A model generated the notes under the pieces. It was not told where the DNA came from. It saw nothing but the letters and a program-made list of their open reading frames with translations, and searched no databases. Shown piece after piece: positions 56,928 to 64,000 of a DNA stretch of 64,000 nt. The stretch is taken from the NCBI RefSeq assembly GCF_003054175.1, contig NZ_QBKN01000002.1:1-64000 (forward strand). Reading direction: 5' to 3'. This stretch comes from Allosediminivita pacifica. GTDB taxonomy: Bacteria; Pseudomonadota; Alphaproteobacteria; Rhodobacterales; Rhodobacteraceae. The stretch's first letter is position 1, and the number at the start of each line of letters is the position of its first letter. The translations under genes and the position numbers were made by a program.

Positions 56928-58379
56928 ATGAGCAAAATCCGGGGGGCCCTGCTCTTCGTCACGGGCGGGAAGTATATCACCGCCGTGGTCGGTCTCGGGA
57001 CGACAGCGCTCGTCTCCCGGCTCGTCACACCCTATGAATACGGCATCGCGGTGCTGGGAATGTCGACCCTTGCGGTGGCCGGCTCCGTCCGTGAACTGGG
57101 ATCGGCGGCCTACGTCGTGCAGGTCCCCGAGCTTACCGAGACCCGCCTTCAGGGCGTCTTCACCATAAACCTCATGGTCACTGCGGCGCTGACCGCGCTG
57201 ATCTTTGCCGCGGCGCCGGCGCTAGCCTCGCTCTTCGGCGAGCCACGCCTTACCGATTTCCTGCGGATCTCGCTGATCGGATTTGTGACCGGATCGGTCG
57301 CTTTCCCGCTGCACGGATTGCTGGCCCGGGACCTGTCGTTCAACCGGATCGCCGCGATCAACGTGGCCACGGCGCTGGTCAATTCGGCGGTCCTGCTTCT
57401 CGCGGCAGCCCGCGGCTTCAGCTTTCTCAGCTTCGCCATCGCCAATGTTGCCTCGGGGATCATCGGCGGGCTGCTGCTGCTTTGGATGCGGCCGGTTTTC
57501 AGCATGTTCAGGTTCCGGCTCGTGGCCTGGCGCGATGTCTTTTCGTTCAGCCTCTACACCGGCGGCTCGGCCATTCTGAGGCGCACAGCCGAATATCTCT
57601 CTGTGGCGATCATGGGCATCTTCCTCGCGCCCGGCGCCGTCGGCATCCTCCAGCGCGCCACGTTGCTCTGCCAGTTCCCCGAGCGCACGATCCTTGCCGG
57701 GGTGGCCGAGGTGGCGCTGTCCGCCTTCTCCGATCTCGCCCGGCGCAAGTCCGACCTCACCCGCAGTTACCTCGGTGCCATCGAAAGACTGACCGCCGTG
57801 ATCTGGCCGGCGCTGCTGCTTCTCATGATACTCGCCGATCCGCTGGTGCGGGTGCTGCTCGGGGCGGACTGGACCGCGACCATCCCTCTCGTCCAGATCA
57901 TTTCCAGCGCGATGCTGCTGAACTTCCCGCCGGGCATCAATTACCCGATCCTCATGGCCACCGGCGCGGCAAGGCGCGTTTTCCACCTTGCCCTGCTGCA
58001 GGTGACCCTGAGCCTGCCAGTCGTCCTGATCGCCGCGCAATACGGGGTCCGGGCCATCGCCTGGAGCACCTTTGCCGTCGTCGGACTTGGCGTCGTCACC
58101 TCGACGCTCGCGGTCCGCAAGGTGGTGCCCTTCACCCTCGCGGATCTCGCCCGCTCCATGCGCGGCAGCCTTGGCGTGACGATGATGACCGTCCTGCCGG
58201 TCCTCGCCTGGATCCTGCCCGCCGGCGGCACCACGGGTATCGGGCCCGCCACCCTGTTGATGCTGCTCCTGGCGGCAGCGGCCGGATGGGTCACCGGGGT
58301 GGTGATCTTCGACCACCCGATGCGATCGGAATTCGGGCGTGCCTCGCAGGCCATCCGCCGCAGGCTTGCGCACCGTTGA
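56928..58379 (+). CDS. Wzx-like flippase (polysaccharide export/MOP superfamily)
   Basis: A 483-residue integral membrane protein with about 12-14 hydrophobic helices and very few charged loops, of the oligosaccharide flippase branch of the MOP superfamily. It opens MSKIRGALLFVTGGKYITAVVG and has the family-like pattern of a glycine-rich first helix followed by SRLVTPYEYGI. Such proteins flip lipid-linked glycans or other amphipathic substrates across the inner membrane. It lies 76 nt after the phosphopantetheinyl transferase and before the type II thioesterase, on the same strand. With no glycosyltransferase nearby, it may export or flip the lipid-like product, but it could equally be an unrelated polysaccharide gene. 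The ATG at 56928 is chosen over the longer frame to 56631, which overlaps the previous gene. Confidence 0.88.
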   Translation: MSKIRGALLFVTGGKYITAVVGLGTTALVSRLVTPYEYGIAVLGMSTLAVAGSVRELGSAAYVVQVPELTETRLQGVFTINLMVTAALTALIFAAAPALASLFGEPRLTDFLRISLIGFVTGSVAFPLHGLLARDLSFNRIAAINVATALVNSAVLLLAAARGFSFLSFAIANVASGIIGGLLLLWMRPVFSMFRFRLVAWRDVFSFSLYTGGSAILRRTAEYLSVAIMGIFLAPGAVGILQRATLLCQFPERTILAGVAEVALSAFSDLARRKSDLTRSYLGAIERLTAVIWPALLLLMILADPLVRVLLGADWTATIPLVQIISSAMLLNFPPGINYPILMATGAARRVFHLALLQVTLSLPVVLIAAQYGVRAIAWSTFAVVGLGVVTSTLAVRKVVPFTLADLARSMRGSLGVTMMTVLPVLAWILPAGGTTGIGPATLLMLLLAAAAGWVTGVVIFDHPMRSEFGRASQAIRRRLAHR

Positions 58380-58488
58380 CCGAAGCCCCGCAGAAATCCA
58401 GCCGCAGCCAGCTTCGGTGTGGACAGGCAAGTTCCGCGCCGACAGCATCGCCGCAAGCCCGACAGTCACCACTCACGGGAAACGACAC

Positions 58489-59298
58489 ATGACGCGCGAT
58501 ACCTCGACCGCGGCCACCACCCCTTCGCCCAGCCGGTGGTTCCTCCGCCCCCATCCCGTGGACAGCGACGGCCCGCGGCTCTTCTGCTTTCCCTCCGCAG
58601 GCTTCGGCGCCAGCATGTACCAGGGCTGGATCCGCGCTGCGGGTGGGCGCCTCGACGTCTTTCCCGTGCAGACACCCGGTCGGGCGAACCGCCTTGCCGA
58701 GCCGCCGCTCGCCTCCATCCCCGCCCTTGCGGACCTGATCGTTCCCGAGATCGCCCCGCTGACCGACCGGCCCTACGCGCTTTTCGGTCACTCCATGGGC
58801 GCCGTACTGGCGACCTTCACCGCGCGGGCGATCACCGATGCGGGGCTGCCCGCACCGGCGCATCTTTTCCTCTCGGCGCGACAGCCACCCGACATCCCGT
58901 CGCCCGTCCCGCCGCTCGCGCATCTCGATGACGATGCTTTCGTGGACGAGATCAACAGCCGCTACGGCGGCATCCCCGAAGAGATCCTTCGCGAGCCGGA
59001 CGTCATGGCCATGCTCCTGCCCGCACTGCGCGCCGACGTGCGGGCCCTCGAGGCCGTTGAGGGCCATGCGCGCCACGTCCTGCCCGCGCCGATTACCGCC
59101 TACGGCGGCGAAGAGGATGCACTCGTTCCCCGCCCGCTGCTGGCGGAATGGGAGGGTTGGACCGACGATCCCTTCCGCCTGCGGATGTTCCCCGGCGGGC
59201 ATTTCTACCTCAACGAGGCACGGCTGGACCTGCTGGACGACATCGCGGCGACGCTTGCTGTCAGCGAAACCCGCCACGACGCCGCACGACACGGCTGA
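58489..59298 (+). CDS. Type II thioesterase
   Basis: A 269-residue alpha/beta-hydrolase of the type II thioesterase family, which removes wrong or stalled acyl groups from carrier domains. Motifs are the N-terminal LFCFPSAGFGASMY (about 31-44), nucleophile GHSMGA (Ser102), an acid in GGEEDALV and His in GGHFYL. All are intact, in contrast to the two odd hydrolases of the minus-strand operon. The start at 58489 leaves a 109-nt gap after the flippase; the frame upstream to 58339 overlaps the flippase gene and reads poorly. As no module has its own thioesterase, this protein may also take part in final release, although the family usually edits. Confidence 0.92.
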   Translation: MTRDTSTAATTPSPSRWFLRPHPVDSDGPRLFCFPSAGFGASMYQGWIRAAGGRLDVFPVQTPGRANRLAEPPLASIPALADLIVPEIAPLTDRPYALFGHSMGAVLATFTARAITDAGLPAPAHLFLSARQPPDIPSPVPPLAHLDDDAFVDEINSRYGGIPEEILREPDVMAMLLPALRADVRALEAVEGHARHVLPAPITAYGGEEDALVPRPLLAEWEGWTDDPFRLRMFPGGHFYLNEARLDLLDDIAATLAVSETRHDAARHG

Positions 59299-59313
59299 CC
59301 CGGGGCCTCAGCC
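59293..59313. terminator. Short inverted repeat covering two convergent stop codons
   Basis: GGCTGA and TCAGCC flank a 9-nt GC-rich loop. The stem contains the stop codons of both the thioesterase gene and the convergent LysR gene. It is a possible compact bidirectional terminator; the stem is short and has no T-run. Confidence 0.35.
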
Positions 59314-60225
59314 TTCCGCAAAGCGCGCCTTCAGCCATTCGAAAACCTTTCGCGTCTCGCTTCCCGCGCGTCCCGGCACCTGCCCAAGAACGTAGGCGAG
59401 ATCGCTGTCGCGCTGATCGGGCATGGCCTCGACCAAGGCGCCGCTTTCGATGCGTTCGTCGATCAGCCCGTGCCAGCCCAGCGCCAGGCCAAGACCGGCC
59501 TCGGCGCTGCGGATCACGTGATCGTAGCTCGTGAAGCTCAACCGCTCGGCCCCTTCGGGTGTCACGCCCTGCGCCCTCAGCCAGCTGTCCCAGGTCATCC
59601 ACGGCGCCGCCCCGACCGTGGCCAGTTCGATCAGCGTATGTCCGGGCACATCGGCGGGTCGTCCAAGCCCCGGATGCGCGGCGAGATATCCCGGACTGGC
59701 GACGATGCTCACCCGCTCCCGGAAAAGCGGCACCTGGTTTGGCGTGGCGCGGTCATGCGCCGCCATCCGGATGTAGAGATCCACATCGGGCGCATTGCGC
59801 GGGTCCGGCAGTTGCATCGTCATCAGCGAAATGCCCATCTGCGGAAAGGCCTCGCAGAGCGAGGAGAAAATGGGCAGCATCCGGAAGCTGGCAAAGGCCA
59901 GGTCGCAGAGGATCACGACTCCGCGTCGCGTCGGGACATCGCGGAAGCGGCCAAAGGCCTGCGCCGCCTCGGAAAGCGGACCGCTGAGCGCAGCATGCAG
60001 CGCATGACCATCCGGCGTCAGGCTGATCCCGCGCCGCCCCCGCTCCAGCAGTGGCCGCCCGAGGCTCTCCTCGAGGAAGCGCATCCGCTGGCTCATCCGC
60101 GGCTGCGAGAGACCGGCCTCAGAGGCGGCAGAGGATAGCTGCCCGTGGCGCACGACCATGAGGAAAAGCCAGAGGTCTGCGCTGAAACGGCCGAAGCTGG
60201 CATTTGAATTTTCAATGTCAGCCAT
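59308..60225 (-). CDS. LysR-family regulator, likely choline-sulfate utilisation regulator
   Basis: A 305-residue LysR-type regulator. The winged helix-turn-helix is at about 15-72, with the recognition segment SSAASEAGLSQPRMSQRMRF. The effector domain spans about 95-295. It is divergent from choline-sulfatase with 99 nt between the two starts. This is the arrangement of the choline sulfate-utilisation transcription factor family, to which I assign it on context and general likeness. It probably responds to choline sulfate or a derivative and controls betC. Although next to the biosynthetic cluster, it is convergent with it and more likely belongs to the bet locus. Confidence 0.85.
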   Translation of the reverse strand: MADIENSNASFGRFSADLWLFLMVVRHGQLSSAASEAGLSQPRMSQRMRFLEESLGRPLLERGRRGISLTPDGHALHAALSGPLSEAAQAFGRFRDVPTRRGVVILCDLAFASFRMLPIFSSLCEAFPQMGISLMTMQLPDPRNAPDVDLYIRMAAHDRATPNQVPLFRERVSIVASPGYLAAHPGLGRPADVPGHTLIELATVGAAPWMTWDSWLRAQGVTPEGAERLSFTSYDHVIRSAEAGLGLALGWHGLIDERIESGALVEAMPDQRDSDLAYVLGQVPGRAGSETRKVFEWLKARFAEG

Positions 60226-60324
60226 AACCGTTTTACCCTGTTATCTCACGCTGTTTTGCATAATGTCCGCATCCAGACGCAAAGCAACCCAATAGCACGC
60301 AACCGAAACGGAGACGAGCCCGGC
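60226..60324. promoter_or_regulatory. Divergent LysR/betC control region
   Basis: This 99-nt gap between the divergent starts is A+T-richer than its surroundings and includes TTATCTCACGCTGTTTTGCA followed by TAATG. LysR regulators normally bind T-N11-A sites in such a position, but no exact site can be fixed by eye. A GGAG 11 nt before the betC ATG is a plausible ribosome-binding site. Confidence 0.45.
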
Positions 60325-61842
60325 ATGGCGAAGCGCCCAAATATCCTGATCTTCATGGTCGACCAGCTGAACGGCACGCTTTTCCCCGACGGTCCCGCCG
60401 ACTTCCTGCACGTGCCGAACCTGCGCGCGCTGGCGGAACGCTCCACCCGCTTCCGCAACGGCTACACCGCCTCGCCGCTCTGCGCGCCGGGCCGCGCAAG
60501 CTTCATGTCGGGTGAGCTGCCCTCCGTCACCGGCGTCTACGACAACGCGGCCGAATTCCCCTCGGCCATCCCGACCTACGCGCACCACCTCCGCCGGGCG
60601 GGCTATCACACCTGCCTGTCGGGCAAGATGCACTTCGTCGGCCCCGACCAGCTGCACGGCTTCGAGGAACGCCTGACCACCGACGTCTATCCGCCGGACT
60701 TCGGCTGGACGCCCGACTACCGCAAGCCGGGCGAGCGCATCGACTGGTGGTATCACAACATGGGTTCGGTCACCGGTTCGGGCGTGGCCGAGATTTCCAA
60801 CCAGATGGAATACGACGACGAGGTCGCCTATCACGCGACCCGCAAGGTCTATGACCTCGGGCGGCGCCTCGACGGCCGGCCCTGGTGCCTCACGGTCAGC
60901 TTCACCCACCCGCACGACCCCTATGTGGCACGCCGCAAGTACTGGGATCTCTACGAGGACTGCGACCGCCTCATGCCCGAGGTCGGTGATCTGGGCTACG
61001 AGAACCAGGACCCGCATTCCAAACGTATCTTTGACGCCAACAACTGGCGCGAGTTCGACATCACCGAGGAAGACATCCGCCGGTCACGCCGGGCCTACTT
61101 CGCCAACATTTCCTACATCGACGACAAGATCGGCGAGGTCATGGAGGCGCTGCGCGGCACCCGGCAGGAGGAAGAGACCATCATCCTCTTCGTCTCGGAC
61201 CACGGCGACATGCTGGGCGAGCGGGGCCTCTGGTTCAAGATGAGCTTCTACGAGGGCTCGGCCCGCGTGCCCTTCATGATCTCGGCCCCTCAGATGGAGC
61301 CGGGGCTGGTGGAAACGCCGGTGAGCAACATCGACGTCTGCCCGACGCTCTGCGATCTGGCCGGGGTCAGCATGGAGGAGGTCATGCCCTGGACCGAGGG
61401 CCAAAGCCTTGTCCCGCTGGGCCAGGGCGGCACGCGCGAAACCGCAGTTTCCATGGAATACGCGGCCGAGGCCTCCTACGCGCCGCTGGTGGCACTTCGG
61501 CAGGACAAGTGGAAATACACGCGCTGCCCGCTCGACCCCGAGCAGCTCTTCGACCTCGAGGCCGATCCGCACGAACTGACCAACCTCGCCGACGACCCGG
61601 CCCACGCCAACACGCTGGCGCATTTCCGCGAGATGGCCGACAAGCGCTGGGACCTCTCGGCCTACGACGCCGACGTCCGCAAGAGCCAGGCCCGGCGCTG
61701 GGTGGTCTACGAGGCGCTGCGCAACGGCAAGTACTACCCTTGGGACCACCAGCCGCTTCAGAAGGCGTCGGAACGCTACATGCGCAACCACATGGACCTG
61801 AACGTGCTCGAGGAAAACCAGCGCTATCCGCGCGGGGAATAA
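60325..61842 (+). CDS. betC: Choline-sulfatase
   Basis: A 505-residue type I sulfatase that would hydrolyse choline-O-sulfate to choline and sulfate. The formylglycine signature is SPLCAPGRASF, with Cys53 as the residue to be converted, and the metal-site start is ILIFMVDQ. A later SDHGDMLGERGLW supplies further metal ligands. The C-terminal region ending NHMDLNVLEENQRYP is, from memory, typical of choline-sulfatases and not of general arylsulfatases. The length is normal. I chose the ATG at 60325 with GGAG upstream; the frame extends to 60256. It is divergent from the LysR gene and upstream of a choline-dehydrogenase-like gene, consistent with glycine betaine formation. Confidence 0.92.
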   Translation: MAKRPNILIFMVDQLNGTLFPDGPADFLHVPNLRALAERSTRFRNGYTASPLCAPGRASFMSGELPSVTGVYDNAAEFPSAIPTYAHHLRRAGYHTCLSGKMHFVGPDQLHGFEERLTTDVYPPDFGWTPDYRKPGERIDWWYHNMGSVTGSGVAEISNQMEYDDEVAYHATRKVYDLGRRLDGRPWCLTVSFTHPHDPYVARRKYWDLYEDCDRLMPEVGDLGYENQDPHSKRIFDANNWREFDITEEDIRRSRRAYFANISYIDDKIGEVMEALRGTRQEEETIILFVSDHGDMLGERGLWFKMSFYEGSARVPFMISAPQMEPGLVETPVSNIDVCPTLCDLAGVSMEEVMPWTEGQSLVPLGQGGTRETAVSMEYAAEASYAPLVALRQDKWKYTRCPLDPEQLFDLEADPHELTNLADDPAHANTLAHFREMADKRWDLSAYDADVRKSQARRWVVYEALRNGKYYPWDHQPLQKASERYMRNHMDLNVLEENQRYPRGE

Positions 61843-61970
61843 CGGAAAAAGGGGACATTCCGCGTGGCGTGGCGGACATAGTTGTCCGGCATTCTACGGG
61901 CACTGATGACAAGGACCGCGACTTCGGCAAATGAAGAGCTGCCGCCAAAGACCCGAAAAGGTGACAGACC

Positions 61971-62378
61971 ATGCATGACCGAATCCTGGTGCCCATCAAG
62001 CCCAAGCATGCCAAGCATTCGACCGAACTGATGCAGAAGGCCGTCTCGATGGCCCGCGGGGAGGAAGCCGAAATCATCGCCGTGACCATCGTCCCGGAGA
62101 TCGAAGCGAACCTCCGCGTGCGTCCCGACGACCACAAGCCCGAGCTGGATGCCTTCGTGGCCCTCCAGGACACCTCGGGCGTCAAGGTCCGCACGATGAT
62201 CCGCACGGGTGCGCCGCACCGGGCGATCACCAGCACCGCGAAGGAGTTCGGCTGCGATCTCATCGTGCTGAACTCGAGCAACCCGCGGATCGCCGACTAC
62301 CTGATGGGGTCGACCGCATCCTACGTGGTGACCCACGCACTCTGCGACGTGTTCGTCGTACGCCAACAAGGCAGCTGA
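61971..62378 (+). CDS. Universal stress protein, UspA family
   Basis: A 135-residue single-domain UspA-like protein. It begins with the typical beta strand [11 protein letters not shown] and ends in a strand after the [20 protein letters not shown] segment, which corresponds to the family's nucleotide-binding loop and last helix. It is somewhat shorter than the usual 140-150 residues. A role in stress tolerance is general to the family. It lies between betC (128-nt gap) and betA (97-nt gap), so it may be co-expressed with osmoprotectant metabolism. Confidence 0.85.
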   Translation: MHDRILVPIKPKHAKHSTELMQKAVSMARGEEAEIIAVTIVPEIEANLRVRPDDHKPELDAFVALQDTSGVKVRTMIRTGAPHRAITSTAKEFGCDLIVLNSSNPRIADYLMGSTASYVVTHALCDVFVVRQQGS

Positions 62379-62413
62379 GACTGCCGCACGCCGGCTCCGG
62401 CCGGCCCTACTGG

Positions 62414-62438
62414 CCCGCGCGGCCACAAACCGCGCGGG
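62414..62438 (+). terminator. GC-rich hairpin between the stress protein gene and betA
   Basis: A perfect 9-bp stem (CCCGCGCGG and CCGCGCGGG) with a 7-nt loop CCACAAA, followed by TCTCGTTCGTT. It may terminate or attenuate transcription between the universal stress protein gene and betA. The T-tract is interrupted, so partial read-through is likely. Confidence 0.5.
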
Positions 62439-62475
62439 TCTCGTTCGTTCAAGACCGGGGACAGGAGAGAAAAGG

Positions 62476-64000
62476 ATGGAAGCTGATTTCGTGATCGTCG
62501 GGGCCGGCAGCGCGGGCTGCGCCATGGCCTACCGCCTGTCCGAAGCGGGCGCCTCCGTTCTCGTGATCGAGCACGGCGGCACCGACGTCGGGCCCTTCAT
62601 CCAGATGCCCGCCGCGCTCAGCTACCCCATGAGCATGTCGCGCTACGACTGGGGCTATACCTCCGAACCCGAGCCGGGCCTCGGCGGACGCCGCCTCGCC
62701 ACCCCGCGCGGCAAGGTCATCGGCGGATCGTCCTCGATCAACGGCATGGTCTATGTGCGCGGCCACGCCCGCGATTTCGACCACTGGGCCGACCAGGGCG
62801 CGCAGGGTTGGGGCTTTGCCGACGTCCTCCCCTACTTCAAGCGGATGGAGAACTGGCACGACGGCGGCCATGGCGGCGACCCGTCATGGCGCGGCACGGA
62901 CGGCCCGCTGCACGTCACACGCGGCCCCCGCCGCAACCCGCTGTTCCACGCCTTCGTCGAGGCCGGCAAGCAGGCCGGCTACCCCGTCACCGACGACTAC
63001 AACGGCTACCAGCAGGAAGGCTTCGGCCCGATGGAGCAGACGGTCTGGAAGGGCCGTCGCTGGTCCGCGGCCCATGCCTACCTGCGCCCTGCCCTCAAGC
63101 GCGAGAACTGCGATCTCGTGCGAGGGCTCGCCCGTAAGGTGGTGATCGAGGACGGCCGCGCCACTGGTGTCGAGATCGAGCGCGGCGGCAAGGTCGACGT
63201 GCTCCGCGCCCGGCGCGAGGTGATCCTTGCCGCAAGCTCTATCAACTCGCCCAAGCTGCTGATGCTTTCCGGGATCGGCCCGGCGAAACACCTGGCCGAG
63301 CACGGCATCGACGTGGTCGCCGACCGCCCCGGCGTCGGCCAGAACCTGCAGGACCACCTTGAGGTCTATTTCCAGATGGCCGCCAGCCAGCCGATCACGC
63401 TTTTCAAGTACTGGAACCTCTGGGGCAAGGCGCTGATCGGGGCGCAGTGGCTCTTTACCAAGACCGGGCTCGGCGCCTCGAACAACTTCGAAAGCGCCGC
63501 CTTCATCCGGTCGCGCGCCGGTGTCGAATACCCCGACATCCAGTACCACTTCATGCCCATCGCCGTACGCTACGACGGCAAGGCCGCCTCCGAAGGTCAC
63601 GGCTTTCAGGCCCACACCGGTCCGATGCGCGCACAGTCCCGTGGCGAGGTCACGCTGAAAAGCGCCGACGCGAAGGAGGCGCCGCGCATCTTCTTCAACT
63701 ACATGTCCGAAGAACAGGACTGGGTGGATTTCCGCGCCTGTCTGCGGCTCACGCGCGAGATCTTCCAGCAGGAGGCCTTCAAGCCCTACGTGAAGCGCGA
63801 GATACTCCCTGGCGCCGACAAGGTCAGCGACGCCGACCTTGATGCCTTCGTGCGCGAGCATGCCGAAAGCGCCTACCACCCGTGTGGCACCGCGCGGATG
63901 GGGGCGGCGGACGATCCGCGATCGGTTGTCGACCCCGAATGCCGCGTGATCGGCGTCGACGGGCTGCGGCTTGCCGACAGCTCGATCTTCCCGCGCATCA
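62476..64000 (+). CDS. betA: Choline dehydrogenase-type GMC oxidoreductase, 3' end outside window
   Basis: The first 508 codons of a GMC-family FAD enzyme that would oxidise choline to betaine aldehyde and on to glycine betaine. The FAD-binding GAGSAGC is at 9-15, the GMC signature includes [18 protein letters not shown] (about 78-95), a second FAD-region signature is [15 protein letters not shown], and the catalytic His lies in [11 protein letters not shown] near residue 465. The start is well supported by AGGAGA 7 nt upstream. The reading frame runs off the window with about 40-50 residues missing. Location after betC supports the choline dehydrogenase assignment over other GMC alcohol dehydrogenases. 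Confidence 0.92.
   Translation, partial: MEADFVIVGAGSAGCAMAYRLSEAGASVLVIEHGGTDVGPFIQMPAALSYPMSMSRYDWGYTSEPEPGLGGRRLATPRGKVIGGSSSINGMVYVRGHARDFDHWADQGAQGWGFADVLPYFKRMENWHDGGHGGDPSWRGTDGPLHVTRGPRRNPLFHAFVEAGKQAGYPVTDDYNGYQQEGFGPMEQTVWKGRRWSAAHAYLRPALKRENCDLVRGLARKVVIEDGRATGVEIERGGKVDVLRARREVILAASSINSPKLLMLSGIGPAKHLAEHGIDVVADRPGVGQNLQDHLEVYFQMAASQPITLFKYWNLWGKALIGAQWLFTKTGLGASNNFESAAFIRSRAGVEYPDIQYHFMPIAVRYDGKAASEGHGFQAHTGPMRAQSRGEVTLKSADAKEAPRIFFNYMSEEQDWVDFRACLRLTREIFQQEAFKPYVKREILPGADKVSDADLDAFVREHAESAYHPCGTARMGAADDPRSVVDPECRVIGVDGLRLADSSIFPRI

Larger units (their letters stand above)
6226..59298. other. Hybrid cis-AT PKS-NRPS biosynthetic gene cluster
   Basis: The cluster contains seven PKS modules on seven proteins, two NRPS modules on two proteins, a transporter, two alpha/beta-hydrolase-fold proteins, a phosphopantetheinyl transferase, a flippase and a type II thioesterase. 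Every PKS module carries its own acyltransferase. Module contents in proposed order are: A KS-AT-KR-ACP, B KS-AT-DH-ER-KR-ACP, C KS-AT-MT-ACP, D KS-AT-DH-MT-ER-KR-ACP, E KS-AT-DH-MT-KR-ACP, F KS-AT-DH-ER-KR-ACP, NRPS1 C-A-PCP, G KS-AT-KR-ACP, NRPS2 C-A-PCP. No cluster-specific regulator is present. The right limit is placed at the thioesterase because the next genes belong to choline sulfate use. I cannot link it to a known product. Confidence 0.93.

Noticed and set aside
59308-60225. LysR gene as the cluster-specific regulator
   Set aside because: It is divergent from choline-sulfatase and resembles the regulator of that pathway. Only adjacency links it to the PKS-NRPS cluster.

Overview
The window looks like a high-GC alphaproteobacterium of the Rhodobacterales (Roseobacter-group) type. 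The evidence is codon usage, a tRNA-Phe 3' remnant of alphaproteobacterial form, and a choline-sulfate/betaine locus of the kind common in that group. No species can be named from sequence alone.

Positions 1-5514 are the right end of an integrated mobile element. They hold the 5' part of an IS3-family insertion sequence (1-479), which has cut the 3' end off a neighbouring gene. Next come seven small minus-strand genes of unknown function, partly in a tightly overlapping operon, and a P4-type tyrosine integrase (4068-5378). A 23-nt copy of a tRNA-Phe 3' end (5492-5514) marks the junction with the host replicon. The intact tRNA-Phe copy should lie to the left, outside the window. Positions 5515-6225 hold no convincing gene and probably contain the promoter of the next operon.

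Positions 6226-59298 are a large cis-AT polyketide/non-ribosomal-peptide cluster. A plus-strand operon (6226-42693) encodes six single-module PKS proteins, here called A to F, with a DMT-family transporter gene between E and F. Every junction is a 4-nt stop/start overlap. A strong hairpin separates it from a convergent minus-strand operon (55755 down to 42777): NRPS1 (glycine-like A domain), PKS G, NRPS2 and two alpha/beta-hydrolase-fold proteins whose nucleophile elbows lack serine. Divergent from NRPS1 are a Sfp-type phosphopantetheinyl transferase, a Wzx-like flippase and a type II thioesterase.

Termini suggest the assembly order A-B-C-D-E-F-NRPS1-G-NRPS2. A lacks an N-terminal docking helix. 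A to E end in an acidic S-[DE]-E-E/D-type helix and B to F begin with a helical docking segment. F and G end in short acidic tails and NRPS1 and NRPS2 begin with TubC-type docking domains. The expected product is a C-methylated, largely reduced polyketide joined to glycine, extended by one ketide and then by a second amino acid. No module carries a thioesterase or reductase release domain, so off-loading must be in trans. I do not recognise this cluster as encoding a known compound.

Positions 59308-64000 look like housekeeping or catabolic DNA: a LysR regulator divergent from choline-sulfatase (betC), a universal stress protein, and a GMC dehydrogenase of the choline dehydrogenase type (betA), cut by the window end.
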